From assembly GCA_036250195.1 (NCBI GenBank), contig JAVHZZ010000004.1, positions 145,271,729-145,335,728 on the forward strand: DNA of 64,000 nt, given 5' to 3'. Made by a program: the position numbers and the translations under genes. Below, piece after piece: positions 41,901 through 52,545 of the stretch. Every line of letters begins with the position of its first letter. Within the stretch, counting starts at the first letter, position 1. The notes below the pieces were generated by a model. It had not been told where the DNA came from. It did not search any database and worked only from the letters and a program-made list of their open reading frames with translations. This DNA is from Mixophyes australis. Taxonomy: Eukaryota > Chordata > Amphibia > Anura > Limnodynastidae.

Positions 41901-42784
41901 GATTGCCTAGGCACAGCTTCAGGACCTCAAGATCTGTAGATAGATTTTGCGTAGATAGAATTTCAAAAGGGTACCCCGCGGGTGGGAAGGCGCTGTAACA
42001 CTTCAAAATGCCTCCATTGGACTGCACAACCCTGACAGGGTCACAGGGGGGGACATCTCTTAACAAGGGAACTTCACTAGCCGGCTTGAGTTGTGCTCTG
42101 TCTGCAACCAGAGGGGGGAGATGGGCTTAAGTGGCTGTCCTATTGCCTCAGGCTTTGCCAGGCACTCCTTGGTGGTGTAGGAGAGAAGGGGGTGGGGAGA
42201 CAGTTATCTGGTTGGTACTTTAGCCCTCTGCAGCCGCTGACCGGAAGTTCACCCCTCCGCCGACCGGAAGTTAGGGTCCCGGAGCTCTGGAGAGCTGACA
42301 GTGGCCCCCAGGGTTGGGGAAGGCTCCCCGAGTCTGCCGCAGCCCGCCCCCACTCACCGCTTAATATCTCTGGCCAAGTTGGACAGGAACAGCCTGTCTC
42401 CGCTGCTGCTGCCGATACCGGAAGTGCGGAGGCACGGGCACTTCCGGTTTTCGCGGGTCCTCGATCTGGAGGCTCTGGTGGCTCTGGTAAGTGTAGGGGG
42501 GTGCCAGACGGCTGGGGAGGGTCTCCAGATGCAGGCAGCAGCTCGTGCAGGATCCAGCCAGGCGGTGATGATCGCGCCAAATCCCCGCTCGCCGCGCTGG
42601 GCAGCGGGAGTCAGATAGGGGAGATTCTGTGGTGGCAGTTGGGCTCCAGTGAGCCTCTGGGCTTCGGTGGTACTGCCCAGTGTATTTTGGGGGCCCAAAA
42701 CTGCTGCTAAGCCAGCGGATTGTGAGGCCAAGGGAGAGCTCTGGAAGTTCCTGTCCTTCCAGTATGGCAGCCAAGCCACACCCC
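41901..42784 (-). promoter_or_regulatory. L1 5' UTR / internal promoter
   Basis: The 884-bp GC- and CpG-rich leader upstream of ORF1 is the expected position of the internal RNA polymerase II promoter. The opposite strand carries a 205-codon open frame, 42093-42710, reading outward. Confidence 0.7.
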
Positions 42785-42800
42785 GTCTTTTTTTTTTTTT

Positions 42801-43440
42801 AATCAGGTACCCAATATTAAAAGTGTAATGGTTTATTATTATTATTATATATATGTTCAACCTGAATGTAATTGGTTTACAAAACAGCAACTAGATTTTA
42901 GTGAAAATATGTGTTGACCAAACTAAATTAATACAACTTTCGTGAGATCATTTCATCCCAAGATAGGAGTATGCTCCAAAAGGATAATGTTCTAAACTCG
43001 CCTATATTTTGAAAAGTGTGTTAAATATAATTTTTGCTGTATAACTAAATAATCCCTGAGTTACTCCAACTCTTAACAGATTAAATATGAAAACATAAAT
43101 TGACCAAACAGCTATATTAATATGGATTAATGATAGGGATTACACCCAAACTTATTTTGGTTTTATGACCAAACACTTACCTACTGAACATTATGTGAGT
43201 AGGGGCAGTGCTCAGCAACCTTTTTTTTAGAATACCTGAACTGAAAAATACACGTCTACAGTGAAGCTGTCTACCACCACAATTGTATTGTGTCTTCTCT
43301 ACCTCAGTACAATTTTTTAATTTTATTTATACAGAATTTGTGTTTAGGGTTTATCTATCTACTAAAAAAAAAAAAAAAATTCTTTCAAATTTTTATTGAA
43401 TACGACATTTGCACACTTCTGTGTTGGTGCCTTTACTTTG
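42801..43440. other. Harbinger interior, no gene seen
   Basis: AT-rich DNA following the L1 target site. An A run lies at 43363-43379. No open frame of note. Confidence 0.4.
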
Positions 43441-43500
43441 CTTTCAGTCAATTGTCCGTGACATCTACGTGTTCTTCAATGACATCTGTAACAAATCAAA
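43440..43500 (-). other. Minus-strand exon-like sequence
   Basis: On the minus strand, TTTGTTACAG is followed by a frame reading DVIEEHVDVTDN and a stop. This looks like a short terminal exon. Its link to the exon at 43716-43830 is inference. Confidence 0.3.
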
Positions 43501-43616
43501 CAGAAAATATGTTAAAGCTGCACTGAATTCACAATTTTATAGTGACCATTACAATATGGAGGAGTTAGAAGGGTATTTGTAATCATTGGGGGGTCATTAA
43601 GCTTTTGTGGTTGATA

Positions 43617-43617
<1 letters not shown>

Positions 43618-43664
<47 letters not shown>

Positions 43665-43668
43665 TATA
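43618..43668. repeat. (TA)n microsatellite
   Basis: About 50 bp of alternating TA. Similar tracts lie at about 45651-45682, 46733-46770 and 46919-46967, the last flanked by GT/CA repeats. Confidence 0.9.
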
Positions 43669-43715
43669 TGGGAGGGAGAGAGAGAGAGATATGATAGATA
43701 GTTAAAGACAGAGAT

Positions 43716-43830
43716 ATTGCTTTAAGCCGAAATACCTTTGCATGAACGATGTATGATTTCAAGGGGTTGATGGTATCTTCTATCTTTCTGTCCATCCTGG
43801 GTCTGGTCAGCGATATATCGGGTTTAGCTA
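43716..43830 (-). other. Minus-strand exon-like sequence with both splice sites
   Basis: On the minus strand, acceptor CTTTCATTTTAG is followed by an open frame (AKPDISLTRPRMDRK ... LKSYIVHAK) and a donor-like AAAG|GTATTTC. The protein is not recognised. It may be one of many short exons in a Harbinger partner gene or in an unrelated gene. Confidence 0.35.
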
Positions 43831-44002
43831 AAATGAAAGTAAAAAAAAAACCAATTAAGAACATACATTAACATGAACATTGAAAACAACAATGTTTAAT
43901 TATTTGTCAATATGTCAAATATATAAATAATATAATTTCACTTTAGAAAGGAAAAAATCATAATAATATTATTTAAGACCGGACAAATATTCATGTAACC
44001 TG

Positions 44003-44504
44003 TGTCAGGATCTGCCTGCAAGCTTATGCATTACATGCTGCTTTGCATGGCGGCTCCTGCCTTTTTGTCCTTATTATTGTATTTGTATTGGCAGTAGCTC
44101 CATACACAAGAGGTGCTGCTATTGTGCCTTATTGTTTGCATTAGGGGTTAACCTGCTCACCAATTATTCCTTGCACCTGGGTGTGTTCTCATTTATACCT
44201 ATCACTCCCAGCATACATTGCTGGTTATTGTTGTCACATCCTGTTGTTGCATTTTGTTGTTCCTGTCTTCTGCTGTGCTTATGGTTTTCATGCTGCCTAA
44301 GATCTCTCCATATCACTGCTTACCTGCTACCTGGGATCTCTCCATATCACCACTTACCTACATCAGCCATCTACCTGGTATTTATTCCTGCATTTTCCTG
44401 TATGCTCAGTATTACACCATCAAGTTGTAATTCCAGCAATAAACATCATGTGTTTTCACCACATTCCTGGCTCCTGAACTGTACTTTGTATTTGAACCAT
44501 GACA
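44003..44504 (+). mobile_element. Solo LTR (TGTCAGG...CATGACA)
   Basis: 502 bp bounded by TGTCA and TGACA inverted ends. The flanks are ACCTG (43998-44002) and ACCAG (44505-44509), a 5-bp duplication with one difference. AATAAA occurs near 44440. No internal genes, so this is an LTR left after recombination of a Gypsy- or ERV-type element. Confidence 0.65.
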
Positions 44505-44525
44505 ACCAGAAACAAAATAAACACG

Positions 44526-45648
44526 TTACAGTTTATTTAATATTACTTTGTTCACAAACAGCCTTCTTCCTCTTCTGACATCGGGTTGATGGTTTCCTCT
44601 TTGGCCTCTTCTTCCAGCAATCTTCTTCTTGCTCCCTCGGGTCTTCTTAATTGCACCACGGGGGTGTTCAAGTCCATTGCCATCCTCTGCTGTGGTGTGG
44701 GGGGGGGGGGGGGGGGGAACCAGTCCATAAAGATTCCAATCGGGGAAAGAGAGTGAAAGATTCTCCTGGCATCGCCAGACCCTCAGCTTTTCCAAAATGG
44801 TTTGAAGATGCATTGACATGAGTTGCAAATGCACTGTTTGTTGCTGTTGTTGAACATTCATCTGTGCCATGGACTGATTCATCTGATAATGGAGTGTTGT
44901 ATTCTGCTCCATTGACAGTGCCATTCGCGCTTGAATAGTGTTGTTCAAGCACAAAGATGCTGCAATATCATCCTGGATTGAGACCATTTGCTCCAATAAT
45001 GAATTGTTGGCATTACGGGAGCTTCGTAACTCTTCCACAACAGACGTCAAACGGTCTACTGAATCACCAATTCTCTGGACTCTGTCTTCCATATTTTGCT
45101 GAGATGTATCCAGCCTTCCTTCCATCTGTCTAGCAAAGTTTGGGATGGAATCAAACCGAGTGCTTTATTCTGGTAGACCGTGCACCAATTGTGTTAGAAG
45201 ACTGGTGCCTGTGGAGGGTACCGTTGCTTGAGATGGACCTTCACTTGCGGTGGCTGGAACTTTATGGTTGGTGAAGGTTGGAGCATCTCAAATCTTGTTG
45301 CAGCATCTTCGTGGACTGAATTTTCAGCAGGAGAAAATGCCAATGAATCACTATCATGGTCAATTGCTTCTGTAAAGAGAAACATTAATTAAAACATTAA
45401 TTAAAAAAAAAAATATTAAATGAAATACTGTTTAAAATTATAAAATTTACTGTCACATGTATTTAGTAGACCATTTCAATAACTCATTTTATATTCACCC
45501 GTTCCAGAGACAACAGATGCTATTTCTTCCATGGCATCAGGCAACTGATACGTGGTGAGCGGTGTTATAACAAGTTCTTGAAGAATGGATTAAAAAAAAA
45601 ACCAATTAAAAAACCTAAAGTAGAAAGAGACTATTTACATATCATTAT

Positions 45649-45688
<40 letters not shown>

Positions 45689-46350
45689 ATGGACAAAGTT
45701 GTTAAGAAATATTGCATGTTAACAACACCCAAAACAATACAAGCTTAACTGAAACGATTACTTTGATGGACATCTGCAACATGCTCCGACACGTCTTCTT
45801 CAGTCACTCTTCTCTTCTTGTAAGCTGTTAATTGTTTGGAAAAAAAAAAAGAACATATTATTACAATTATTTAAAAATGGATGTACAACACCTAATTTAT
45901 AAATGCTTTTTGTCTGCTAGGAGATAAATGCAGATAATTAGTTATTCATTTCAGTTATGTGCTTATAATATTACTATTGCCTCTCTAGGAGACATTTTTT
46001 TAACTACTAATGTAGTTATGGTAGACAATGTGGTTGATCTACATTAAACCGAAAAATGACTATATTGAGGATGAAATAGGGAGAGAGAGAGAAATTTTCA
46101 TTGTTATGTATTGGAAAATATACAATACCTTTTTTACTCAGTTCAACGCTTTTTGCAGGAACAGAAGACTTTATTGAACGCCTATCTTGTTCTGTAACAA
46201 AAAATCATTATTGAAATAAGCTTTGCACATTGTTTGGTGGCGTATCTTATCCTTAACAACAAGTACTTCAAATATTGACCAGTATTTGAAGACGTTCCAA
46301 CTACTGCCACTGCGGCTTGATTTTGCAATTGTGATGTCACATCTAATCAC
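44526..46350 (-). pseudogene. Decayed Harbinger partner gene (C-terminal exons)
   Basis: The largest minus-strand piece (44526-45170) encodes a coiled-coil-like region (RRLDTSQQ-type, VQRIGDSVDRLTSVVEEL ... QMNQSMAQMNVQQQQQ) and a basic tail (KKTRGSKKKIAGRRGQRG). This is the architecture of the C-terminal half of Harbinger Myb-like partners. A stop near 45173 and frame changes break the link to the exon at 45385-45194 (acceptor TCTTTACAG). Shorter exon-like pieces lie near 45500-45570, 45770-45825, 46135-46192 and 46280-46340. The N-terminal Myb domain was not found. A run of 19 G at 44699-44717 on the plus strand gives a proline run. Confidence 0.5.
45468..45685 (-). repeat. Exon-containing duplication, copy 1
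   Basis: About 215 bp, from CATTTCAATAACTCATTTTA to the (TA)n tract, occurs again at 46555-46770 with few differences. It includes the exon-like segment ending GTTGTCTCTGGAACG|GGTGAATA on the minus strand. Confidence 0.85.
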
Positions 46351-46554
46351 AAAAATTTGTTTTTGAAAAGAAAAAGAAAATCTAATAAGACTTACTAAAA
46401 TGATAGTTCAATATACATAGCCAAATATCCAACCATAAATATTACATTTTTACAAATCATCAAAATTTGCCATTTGATATCCACATTTACAGCCATATTA
46501 TTTGATGTATACATCAATATTAATGTATGTTAATTTGTTGAACTTTTATTTAGT

Positions 46555-46729
46555 GGGCCATTTCAATAATTCATTTTATATTCACCCGTTCCAGAGACAA
46601 CAGATGCTATTTCTTCCATGGCATCAGGCAACTGATACATGGTGAGCAGTGTTATATGAAGAATGGATTCTGAAAAAAAGAACAATTAAAAACCTAAAGT
46701 AGAAAGAGACTATTTACATATCATTATCA

Positions 46730-46770
<41 letters not shown>
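46555..46770 (-). repeat. Exon-containing duplication, copy 2
   Basis: Second copy of 45468-45685. Differences include the loss of several bases after GTGTTATA. The copies lie about 1087 bp apart in direct orientation. Confidence 0.85.
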
Positions 46771-46774
<4 letters not shown>

Positions 46775-46914
46775 AAAAACAAAAACAAATTTTATGAACC
46801 AAGACATTCATACAATATTGATTACAATACAAATAAGAGGTCTACACAAACGTACTTCTTGCATACTGTTATCTATAACAATTATACATCTACAGCGATA
46901 TGTATGTGTATGTG

Positions 46915-46972
<58 letters not shown>

Positions 46973-47066
46973 CATGTGTGTGTGTGTGTCCAACTCTGTG
47001 ATCTTTCCACCAGTGGGTTAATTATTGTATTTTTATAGTATTTTAAACCACAACTCAATGTATTGG

Positions 47067-47240
47067 CGCCAGCGTCGGACTGGCCCACCGGGGTACCGGA
47101 AAAACCACCAGTAGGCCCCGCTGCCCTACGGCCACATTCCCCTCTAGAAGTGGGCAGAGCCCATCCAGCCTACCTGTGGGTTGATGTCCTCTTCGGCGTC
47201 CCCGCTGCCCTCCTCGGCGTCCCTGCTGCTGGGCTTATTA
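47067..47240. mobile_element. hAT-like MITE fragment
   Basis: The sequence starts CAGCGTCGGACTGGCCCACC, a hAT-type end, and is GC rich to about 47235, followed by an A run. The second terminus and target duplication are not seen. Confidence 0.45.
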
Positions 47241-47569
47241 AAAAAAAAAATACTATACTACAATAAATTGGAAAATTATTTTGCACTAGGTTATAAGAAA
47301 TGCTTGGCCTATCGGAAATTATAAAAAATAAAAAAAATAAGGCTAATTTGCACAGTTTTGAAAAATACAAGAACAAATACAGATTTGTGGGGTATGTATG
47401 TGCTTGTGTGACTCCAGAAACAAAAAGACCAATGAGGTATACAAATAAAGGTATTTGTATGTATGTATGTGGGGTATTATGTGTTAGTAAAAGTGGGTAT
47501 GGGTATGTATGTACTATAGTGTATTATGTTAATAAAAATTAAATATAAAGAAAAATGTATTTAAAACAG

Positions 47570-47957
47570 TAGAAAGTAGTGTGTAGTGTACTGTATGCCA
47601 ATGCAATGAAATTCAGAAAACTCGCAAATCCAGATGCAGTGCAGAAAAGTCAAAGCCAGATATGCAGTCACCAAACCATCCAACAGCTATCAGCAAATGA
47701 CAGTTTGCTGGTGGCAGCGTTATTTTTTATAGTCAAGATGGCCGCGTTAAACCCTCTTTTCTCCACTTTCATGAAAAAACTCGCTTTGACCAATCGTTAG
47801 CGTGCAAGGGCGGCTTTCCAAGATTTCAAATGGAATTGCACAAATTTTAACACTGCGTTAATTAAAAGCGGTCACTCTTAACAGGTAAAAAAACGTGCAA
47901 GATTATTATTTTTTAACGCTGCGGGGAAAAAACCTTGCTGTCAATTGAATTCCACCC
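47570..47957 (-). mobile_element. Right terminus and possible promoter of the 32-48 kb Harbinger
   Basis: The terminal sequence on the minus strand is GGGTGGAATTCAATTGACAG (47938-47957), similar to the MITE end at 1-63. A minus-strand TATAAAAAATAACG lies at about 47725-47740, a plausible promoter for the decayed partner gene. The left terminus was not found near 32.5 kb, so joining this end to the transposase at 32593 is inference. Confidence 0.45.
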
Positions 47958-49190
47958 GTTGTTTGCTGTGGTTGGTTTGTAGTGCTGGGGTGGATGATAA
48001 AAATACTGTTTGCATTTGTGGGTGGGGCCACCGATGCCAGTTAGTGGCCGGCTATTAGTGAGGGAACTACTGTTTAGCCAGACGTAGGGTTGTGGGAGAA
48101 TTGTGATGCTTTACTGGAAATGTCTGCTGTAACCACCTCTGATACTGTTTAAGCCATCCTGACAACTGCCAATAAACCCGTGAAATGGTTCAGCTAAGCT
48201 GTGTGAGACTCCAGTGAATGCTGTGCTTTATCACACAAGTTAATAGCATTCAAATTACCCCAGGGAGCGCTGACATATTTGTATTTGCCCCCACATTATA
48301 TTAATAGCCCCAATATTATATTAATTCCATCTACTAGTCTCTACATATTAATTTTGCAGCCAACAACCACATAATTTTAATACCCCCCAACCCCAAAAAT
48401 AAAAAACACTTCCTTTCTCTCCAGTTGGGACAGTGTAACTATTCTGGGCCAAACCCTTCCCCCACCAGCTCACTTCAGTCTATGAAGTGAGAGGAGGGAA
48501 AGCAGGCTGTCACGGTTGACAAGGCTGGATATTCTTCCTAGTCCTGATGTCATAATAAGGGACTAGTGATTTTGACTAAGCCTCTTGTACAAGAGGGGAT
48601 TAGAGAATGACCACGTCTTAATTAGGAGCAATGCTAAATTATCAGCCCAGTCATACATGAATGCTTCTGGGTAATGTAGTACAATCAGTGTTCTTAGTGC
48701 TACAATAATATATCAGCGGGATCGGAGGTACTGTTCCTCTGGGGGTCATATATTGTGTTCTTATTCTTGCAGGTCAATCCTTATTATCATTATAGGGTAT
48801 ATAATAACATCAATCTGAATTATTGCCATCCTACAACTTACACCAATTGTGTCCTGGCAAGTCTATGACACTGATGTCACAGTTTACAAGGAGGGAATAT
48901 ATTAACTTTATTTCCTCAGTGTAGGAGGTTATTTACCAAGCACTGTTACAAAACACAATTACCAGAGAATATACTACTGTAACCAATCCTATATTAGTTA
49001 TATGTATGAAATGTAGAAAGTTCATTAGGTAGCTGAGTAGCAACGCGGTGGACAATAAATATTGTCCTTTTATCAGTTTTATTTCCAATCATCTTTATCC
49101 ACCTATCACTTTTTATATTTCGCTATTAGAATGTTTTAATAAATATTAATTAAAGGAGTATTTAACAGTATTTACAATACATTTAGTCCT
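47958..49190. other. Intergenic, no gene seen
   Basis: Mostly AT-rich. It includes a short patch (48290-48400) resembling the minisatellite at 31345 and possible old LTR fragments (CTGTCACGGTTGACAAGG near 48509). Confidence 0.4.
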
Positions 49191-49199
49191 ATGTCTACC

Positions 49200-50308
49200 C
49201 ATCTGAGTGCCCCAATTTGATCATTTCTTTCTCTCTTTAGCCATGGATATTGGATCCCTAGGCTCTGCTGGGCATGGCTAGGCCCACTCACGGGCGCGGG
49301 TCTAACAGGAAGGTGGTTTTCAACAGGAACCCCCGCAAGGAAGTATGGTCTTAGCGGCACCAAACCTGCAGGTCGCGGTCCCACGAGTTAGTGGACAGCA
49401 AAATGATGTAGAGGAGCTAGGAGGCAGACACTGGTACCAGAAGGTAAGTGATAGAGACACTGGAACTGTGGTAATACAATGTTTGCCACAAAGGTGGATG
49501 CAGCGGTGGTGACTCAGGTCTGCAACAGAGGAGTCACAGGAACAGTAGAAGCTTGAGAGACAGTAGAGAGAGAACCGATACTGACACAATGTAGTACTCA
49601 GGAGGTGGTAACCGAGATACATGGAACAGTGGTAATTCTATACTGGCCACAAGCTGAGGACAGACTGAAGTAGCGGTGGTAATTTAGGATAACAGCTGAG
49701 GAGTCACAGGAGCAGTAGCAGCTTTGAGAGGTAGCAATGAGAGAACCGAGGCTGTCACGATGTAGTACTCAGGAGATGGCAATAGAGATAATGGAACAGT
49801 GGTAGTTCAACACAGGCCACGAGCTGAGAGCAGACTGAAGTAACGGTGGTAACTCAGGACAACAGCTGAGGAATTACAGGAGCAGTAGCAGCTCTGAGAG
49901 GTAGCGATGAAAGAACCGAAGCGGTCACGATGTACTACTCAGGAGATGGTAATAAAGATACTTGGAACAGCGGTAGTTCAACACAGGCCATGAGCTGATG
50001 ACCTGAGCTGACTGTCAGGAACAAACGCAAACCACAAAGAAGACAGGAACCAGAACCACAGGCTGCAGGAAGTTAGCTTGAAGAACAGGCATCAGACAGG
50101 TGAATCCAGGAGGTTTAAATAGTTATCCATAATCCCATAGCCAATGAGGGAAGAGAGGAGGTCTTAAAAGGGAACAAACTCTGCACCTGCGCAGATCTGA
50201 CTGCAGAGTAACGTATGGTATGAGCCTGATGCCAGTATATGCCAGTTTCATGGTCTGTGAAAGGCAGGTAACGAGACAGGTATCCGGTTGCGGGACCGGA
50301 GCGTGACA
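49200..50308 (-). mobile_element. Solo Gypsy-type LTR with internal tandem repeats
   Basis: On the minus strand it starts TGTCACGCTCCGGTCCC at 50308. It ends in sequence like the Gypsy-1 LTR end (ACCGCGACCTGCAG ... CCTTGCGGGGGTTCC ... GTTAGACCCGCG). The left edge on the plus strand is near 49200-49290 and no target duplication was found. About 500 bp of it is a tandem array. Confidence 0.6.
49462..50010 (-). repeat. About 170-bp tandem repeat within the LTR
   Basis: Units begin GGAACAGTGGTA(G/A)TTC at 49623, 49793 and 49964, with a diverged first unit at 49462, so periods are 161, 170 and 171 bp. Each contains GTCACRATGTAGTACTCAGGAG and CAGGAGCAGTAGCAGC blocks. Confidence 0.85.
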
Positions 50309-51152
50309 AAGGCAGCCGGGGTGGAAAGTGGGCACCCTTGTATTTCGGCACCGTGTTCATCTGAATGAGAAGTGGCTCACAGCTGCTCTGACCTTCATTT
50401 TCAGGGCTCACTGTGACAGAGTGGACCTGAATCACTCCTCAATTATGTCTAAGTTGGCTCCACCTTCAGATTTGTGTTCTGGTTGGTGGCACTAGCACAA
50501 AACCCTAGTTATGGCCCTGTTTCCTACTCCTCTAAATAAAATTGTTTCCTACTCCTCTAAATAAAATGTGGTCTATGTGGCCTTTCCACAAATCTGGGTC
50601 TGCCTATAATACCACACGGAACACTAACATACAGACAATTCTCTATACCAGAGGTTGTCTAGTGCAGGCACTATTGCCACATGTGACCACCAAAAGTTTT
50701 GTTGCGATCATTGTCACTTTCAGGATTTTATTGCTGCCACAAAAATTTGGTTGTAGGGTTTGGGAAAAGGAGAAAAAGGCCAGCATTGTTATTGGTGGTG
50801 CTTCCGGCTATATCTTCTATGTCGAATTCCAATTAGGATTCCCATTGGAGATCTTCCATTGACTGGATTGTGTTGTGTTTATAGTATAAGAAAAAAGTGG
50901 TAATTGGGTCTATTTATTAGTCAAATGGTTCAGATGTGTAGATTATACCTCCTAATAGTCGTAATTTTTGGTGGGACTGCACCTATTCTTCCTCATTTAC
51001 TGAACAATGGCTCTACTCCAACTTTGTATATGTAACATACTGCTTGTAGCAGCATTACTTTGTGAGGCATCCCTGTTCCTGATGCCAGGTCTCCGCATAG
51101 GTGCACCACTATGCCTCTTCCTCTGCATTTTATTTTGTAGCCTGAATGTGCG
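50309..51152. other. Intergenic, no gene seen
   Basis: Includes a perfect 25-bp tandem duplication (TGTTTCCTACTCCTCTAAAT...) near 50519-50568. No element border or gene could be supported. Confidence 0.4.
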
Positions 51153-51160
51153 GGTGCACA

Positions 51161-51573
51161 CAGGGCCGGTGCTATGGTCCACGGCGCCCTAGGCATTTTT
51201 TAAAAAGTGGCGCCCCCCCCGCAAAAATCGCCGCCCCCCCCCCCCCCCCGCAAAAATCGCCGCCCTCCTCCCTCCTCTCCTTACCTTGTCTCACCACCGC
51301 CGCCTCTCTGCTCCGTCTCCTCCCCTCCACTCACTGACACTAGTAAGTGGAGGGGAGGAGACGGAGCAGAGAGGTGGCGGTGGTGACAAAATAGTCTCTT
51401 CCCCCCCCCCTCCCCGTCCATCTGAATGCTGTGCGGCGGCCGTGACAGGTATGGTCAGCGGTCGCCGCACAGTTTTAAAGTATTTTAGAATTCTGTGGCG
51501 CCCTCCAGGCGCCCTCCAGAGCCCGGCGCCCTAGGCAAGTGCCTAACCTTGCCTAATGGGAGAGCCGGGCCTG
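51161..51573. mobile_element. hAT MITE with GGTGCACA target duplication
   Basis: Ends are CAGGGCCGGTGCTA and AGAGCCGGGCCTG. GGTGCACA lies at 51153-51160 and 51574-51581. The interior has a C run (about 51231-51249) and a long inverted repeat (CCGCCTCTCTGCTCCGTCTC... at about 51296-51337 with its complement at about 51350-51390). It lies about 860 bp upstream of the DENND6-like start codon. Confidence 0.85.
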
Positions 51574-51974
51574 GGTGCACATCAGCTTCAGATTAAAATG
51601 TAGGCTCAGGGCACATTACCATGTTTGAACAACAAGTTATTTTGCTATTTTTTGTGTTGTCTGTGTGCTTATCTGATTACCTGATTAACCATTACTGCCT
51701 GAACTTGTCTGTACATTGTCAGCTACTCTCCAATGGGGCTAGCCTGGGGCCAGTATGGGTGACTCACAGCAAAGCTCATTACCACCTTGCAGATGTCCCT
51801 GGTGAAAACCAGTCAAAAATTACACTGCACTCCCCAACTACTAGCAGCAGAGGGTTTACACCCACAGACAAAGACATCACCACCAGTCCCTGGCAGCATA
51901 TTTCAAATATTAGCTTAAAACTTACTTTTATAGTGCCAGTCTATCTGTAAATTCATTTGCATGTAATCTGTCCA

Positions 51975-52030
51975 ATTCTATAGCAATACTGTAAAGTGCT
52001 ATTAAATATATTTGGAGCTTTATAAATAAC
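51975..52030 (+). repeat. SINE-like tail
   Basis: ACTGTAAAGTGCTATTAAAT...GCTTTATAAATAA resembles the conserved tail of old vertebrate SINEs, like the copy near 12808. Confidence 0.45.
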
Positions 52031-52431
52031 AAATGAACATAATAATGAGTCTGCATACAACGTTGTTGTTTTGTTTAATAATTAAACATTGTTTAAAAGC
52101 ATACCCTTTTACAAAATGCTATTGACCACATTTATTCTAGAAAACACAACATGATTGGGTATTTAGTAATACGTAAGTATACCTGTGTAGGTAAACACAA
52201 ACAATTAGCTTTGATACTGCAGTAATAATAACAGTACCTTGTCACTGTAATTTTGCCAGGCAGTGAGTAATATGGTAGCAGGATGATTGTTCCACAAGCA
52301 CCCCCTAGCCGTGTAGAGCTGTAGCACACTCGGGGCCTGAGATCTGTGGTCCAGGGTGGGTCCGGTCTCCATGGAAACACAGGAGGATGCTCGGCGCTGA
52401 TCTCTGTGGAAAAGGGACACCGAGAGAAATT

Positions 52432-52545
52432 ATGGAGGGACCCGAAAGCCCGAGAGGAAGCCGTCTCCCCTGGGAGTGCTTCTCGGCGTGGCTGGACGGT
52501 GTGTGCGTAGTTACCTTCGACCTGGAGCTGGGGCAAGCTATGGAG
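52432..52545 (+). CDS. DENND6B: DENND6B-like exon 1
   Basis: 38 codons from [20 protein letters not shown] to QAME, donor GAG|GTAATG, phase 0. The ATG follows GAAATT in a moderately GC-rich region. The N-terminus is much shorter than in mammalian DENND6 proteins, as known from memory. Confidence 0.87.

Larger units (their letters stand above)
36061..42784 (-). mobile_element. Apparently full-length L1 retrotransposon with both ORFs open
   Basis: The minus-strand order is 5' UTR (42784-41901, GC rich), ORF1 (41900-40902), a 659-bp spacer, ORF2 (40242-36379), 3' UTR, AATAAA and an A tail (T run at 36061-36081). The right flank has GTC followed by 13 T (42785-42800), and the left flank has GTC followed by a T run that merges with the tail (36057 on). 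This is consistent with a T-rich target duplication of up to 16 bp. The 5' end GGGGTGTGGCTTGGCTGCC looks complete. It sits in the middle of a Harbinger element. Confidence 0.9.

Noticed and set aside
42140..42580. Minus-strand open frame in the L1 5' UTR
   Set aside because: It overlaps other open frames in GC-rich DNA and shows no domain; it is probably chance.
46794..47021. Open frame across the TA/GT repeats
   Set aside because: It is microsatellite-derived and has no conserved segment.
48509..48880. Possible LTR between CTGTCACGG and GATGTCACAG
   Set aside because: No convincing inverted ends, target duplication or internal LTR signals were found.
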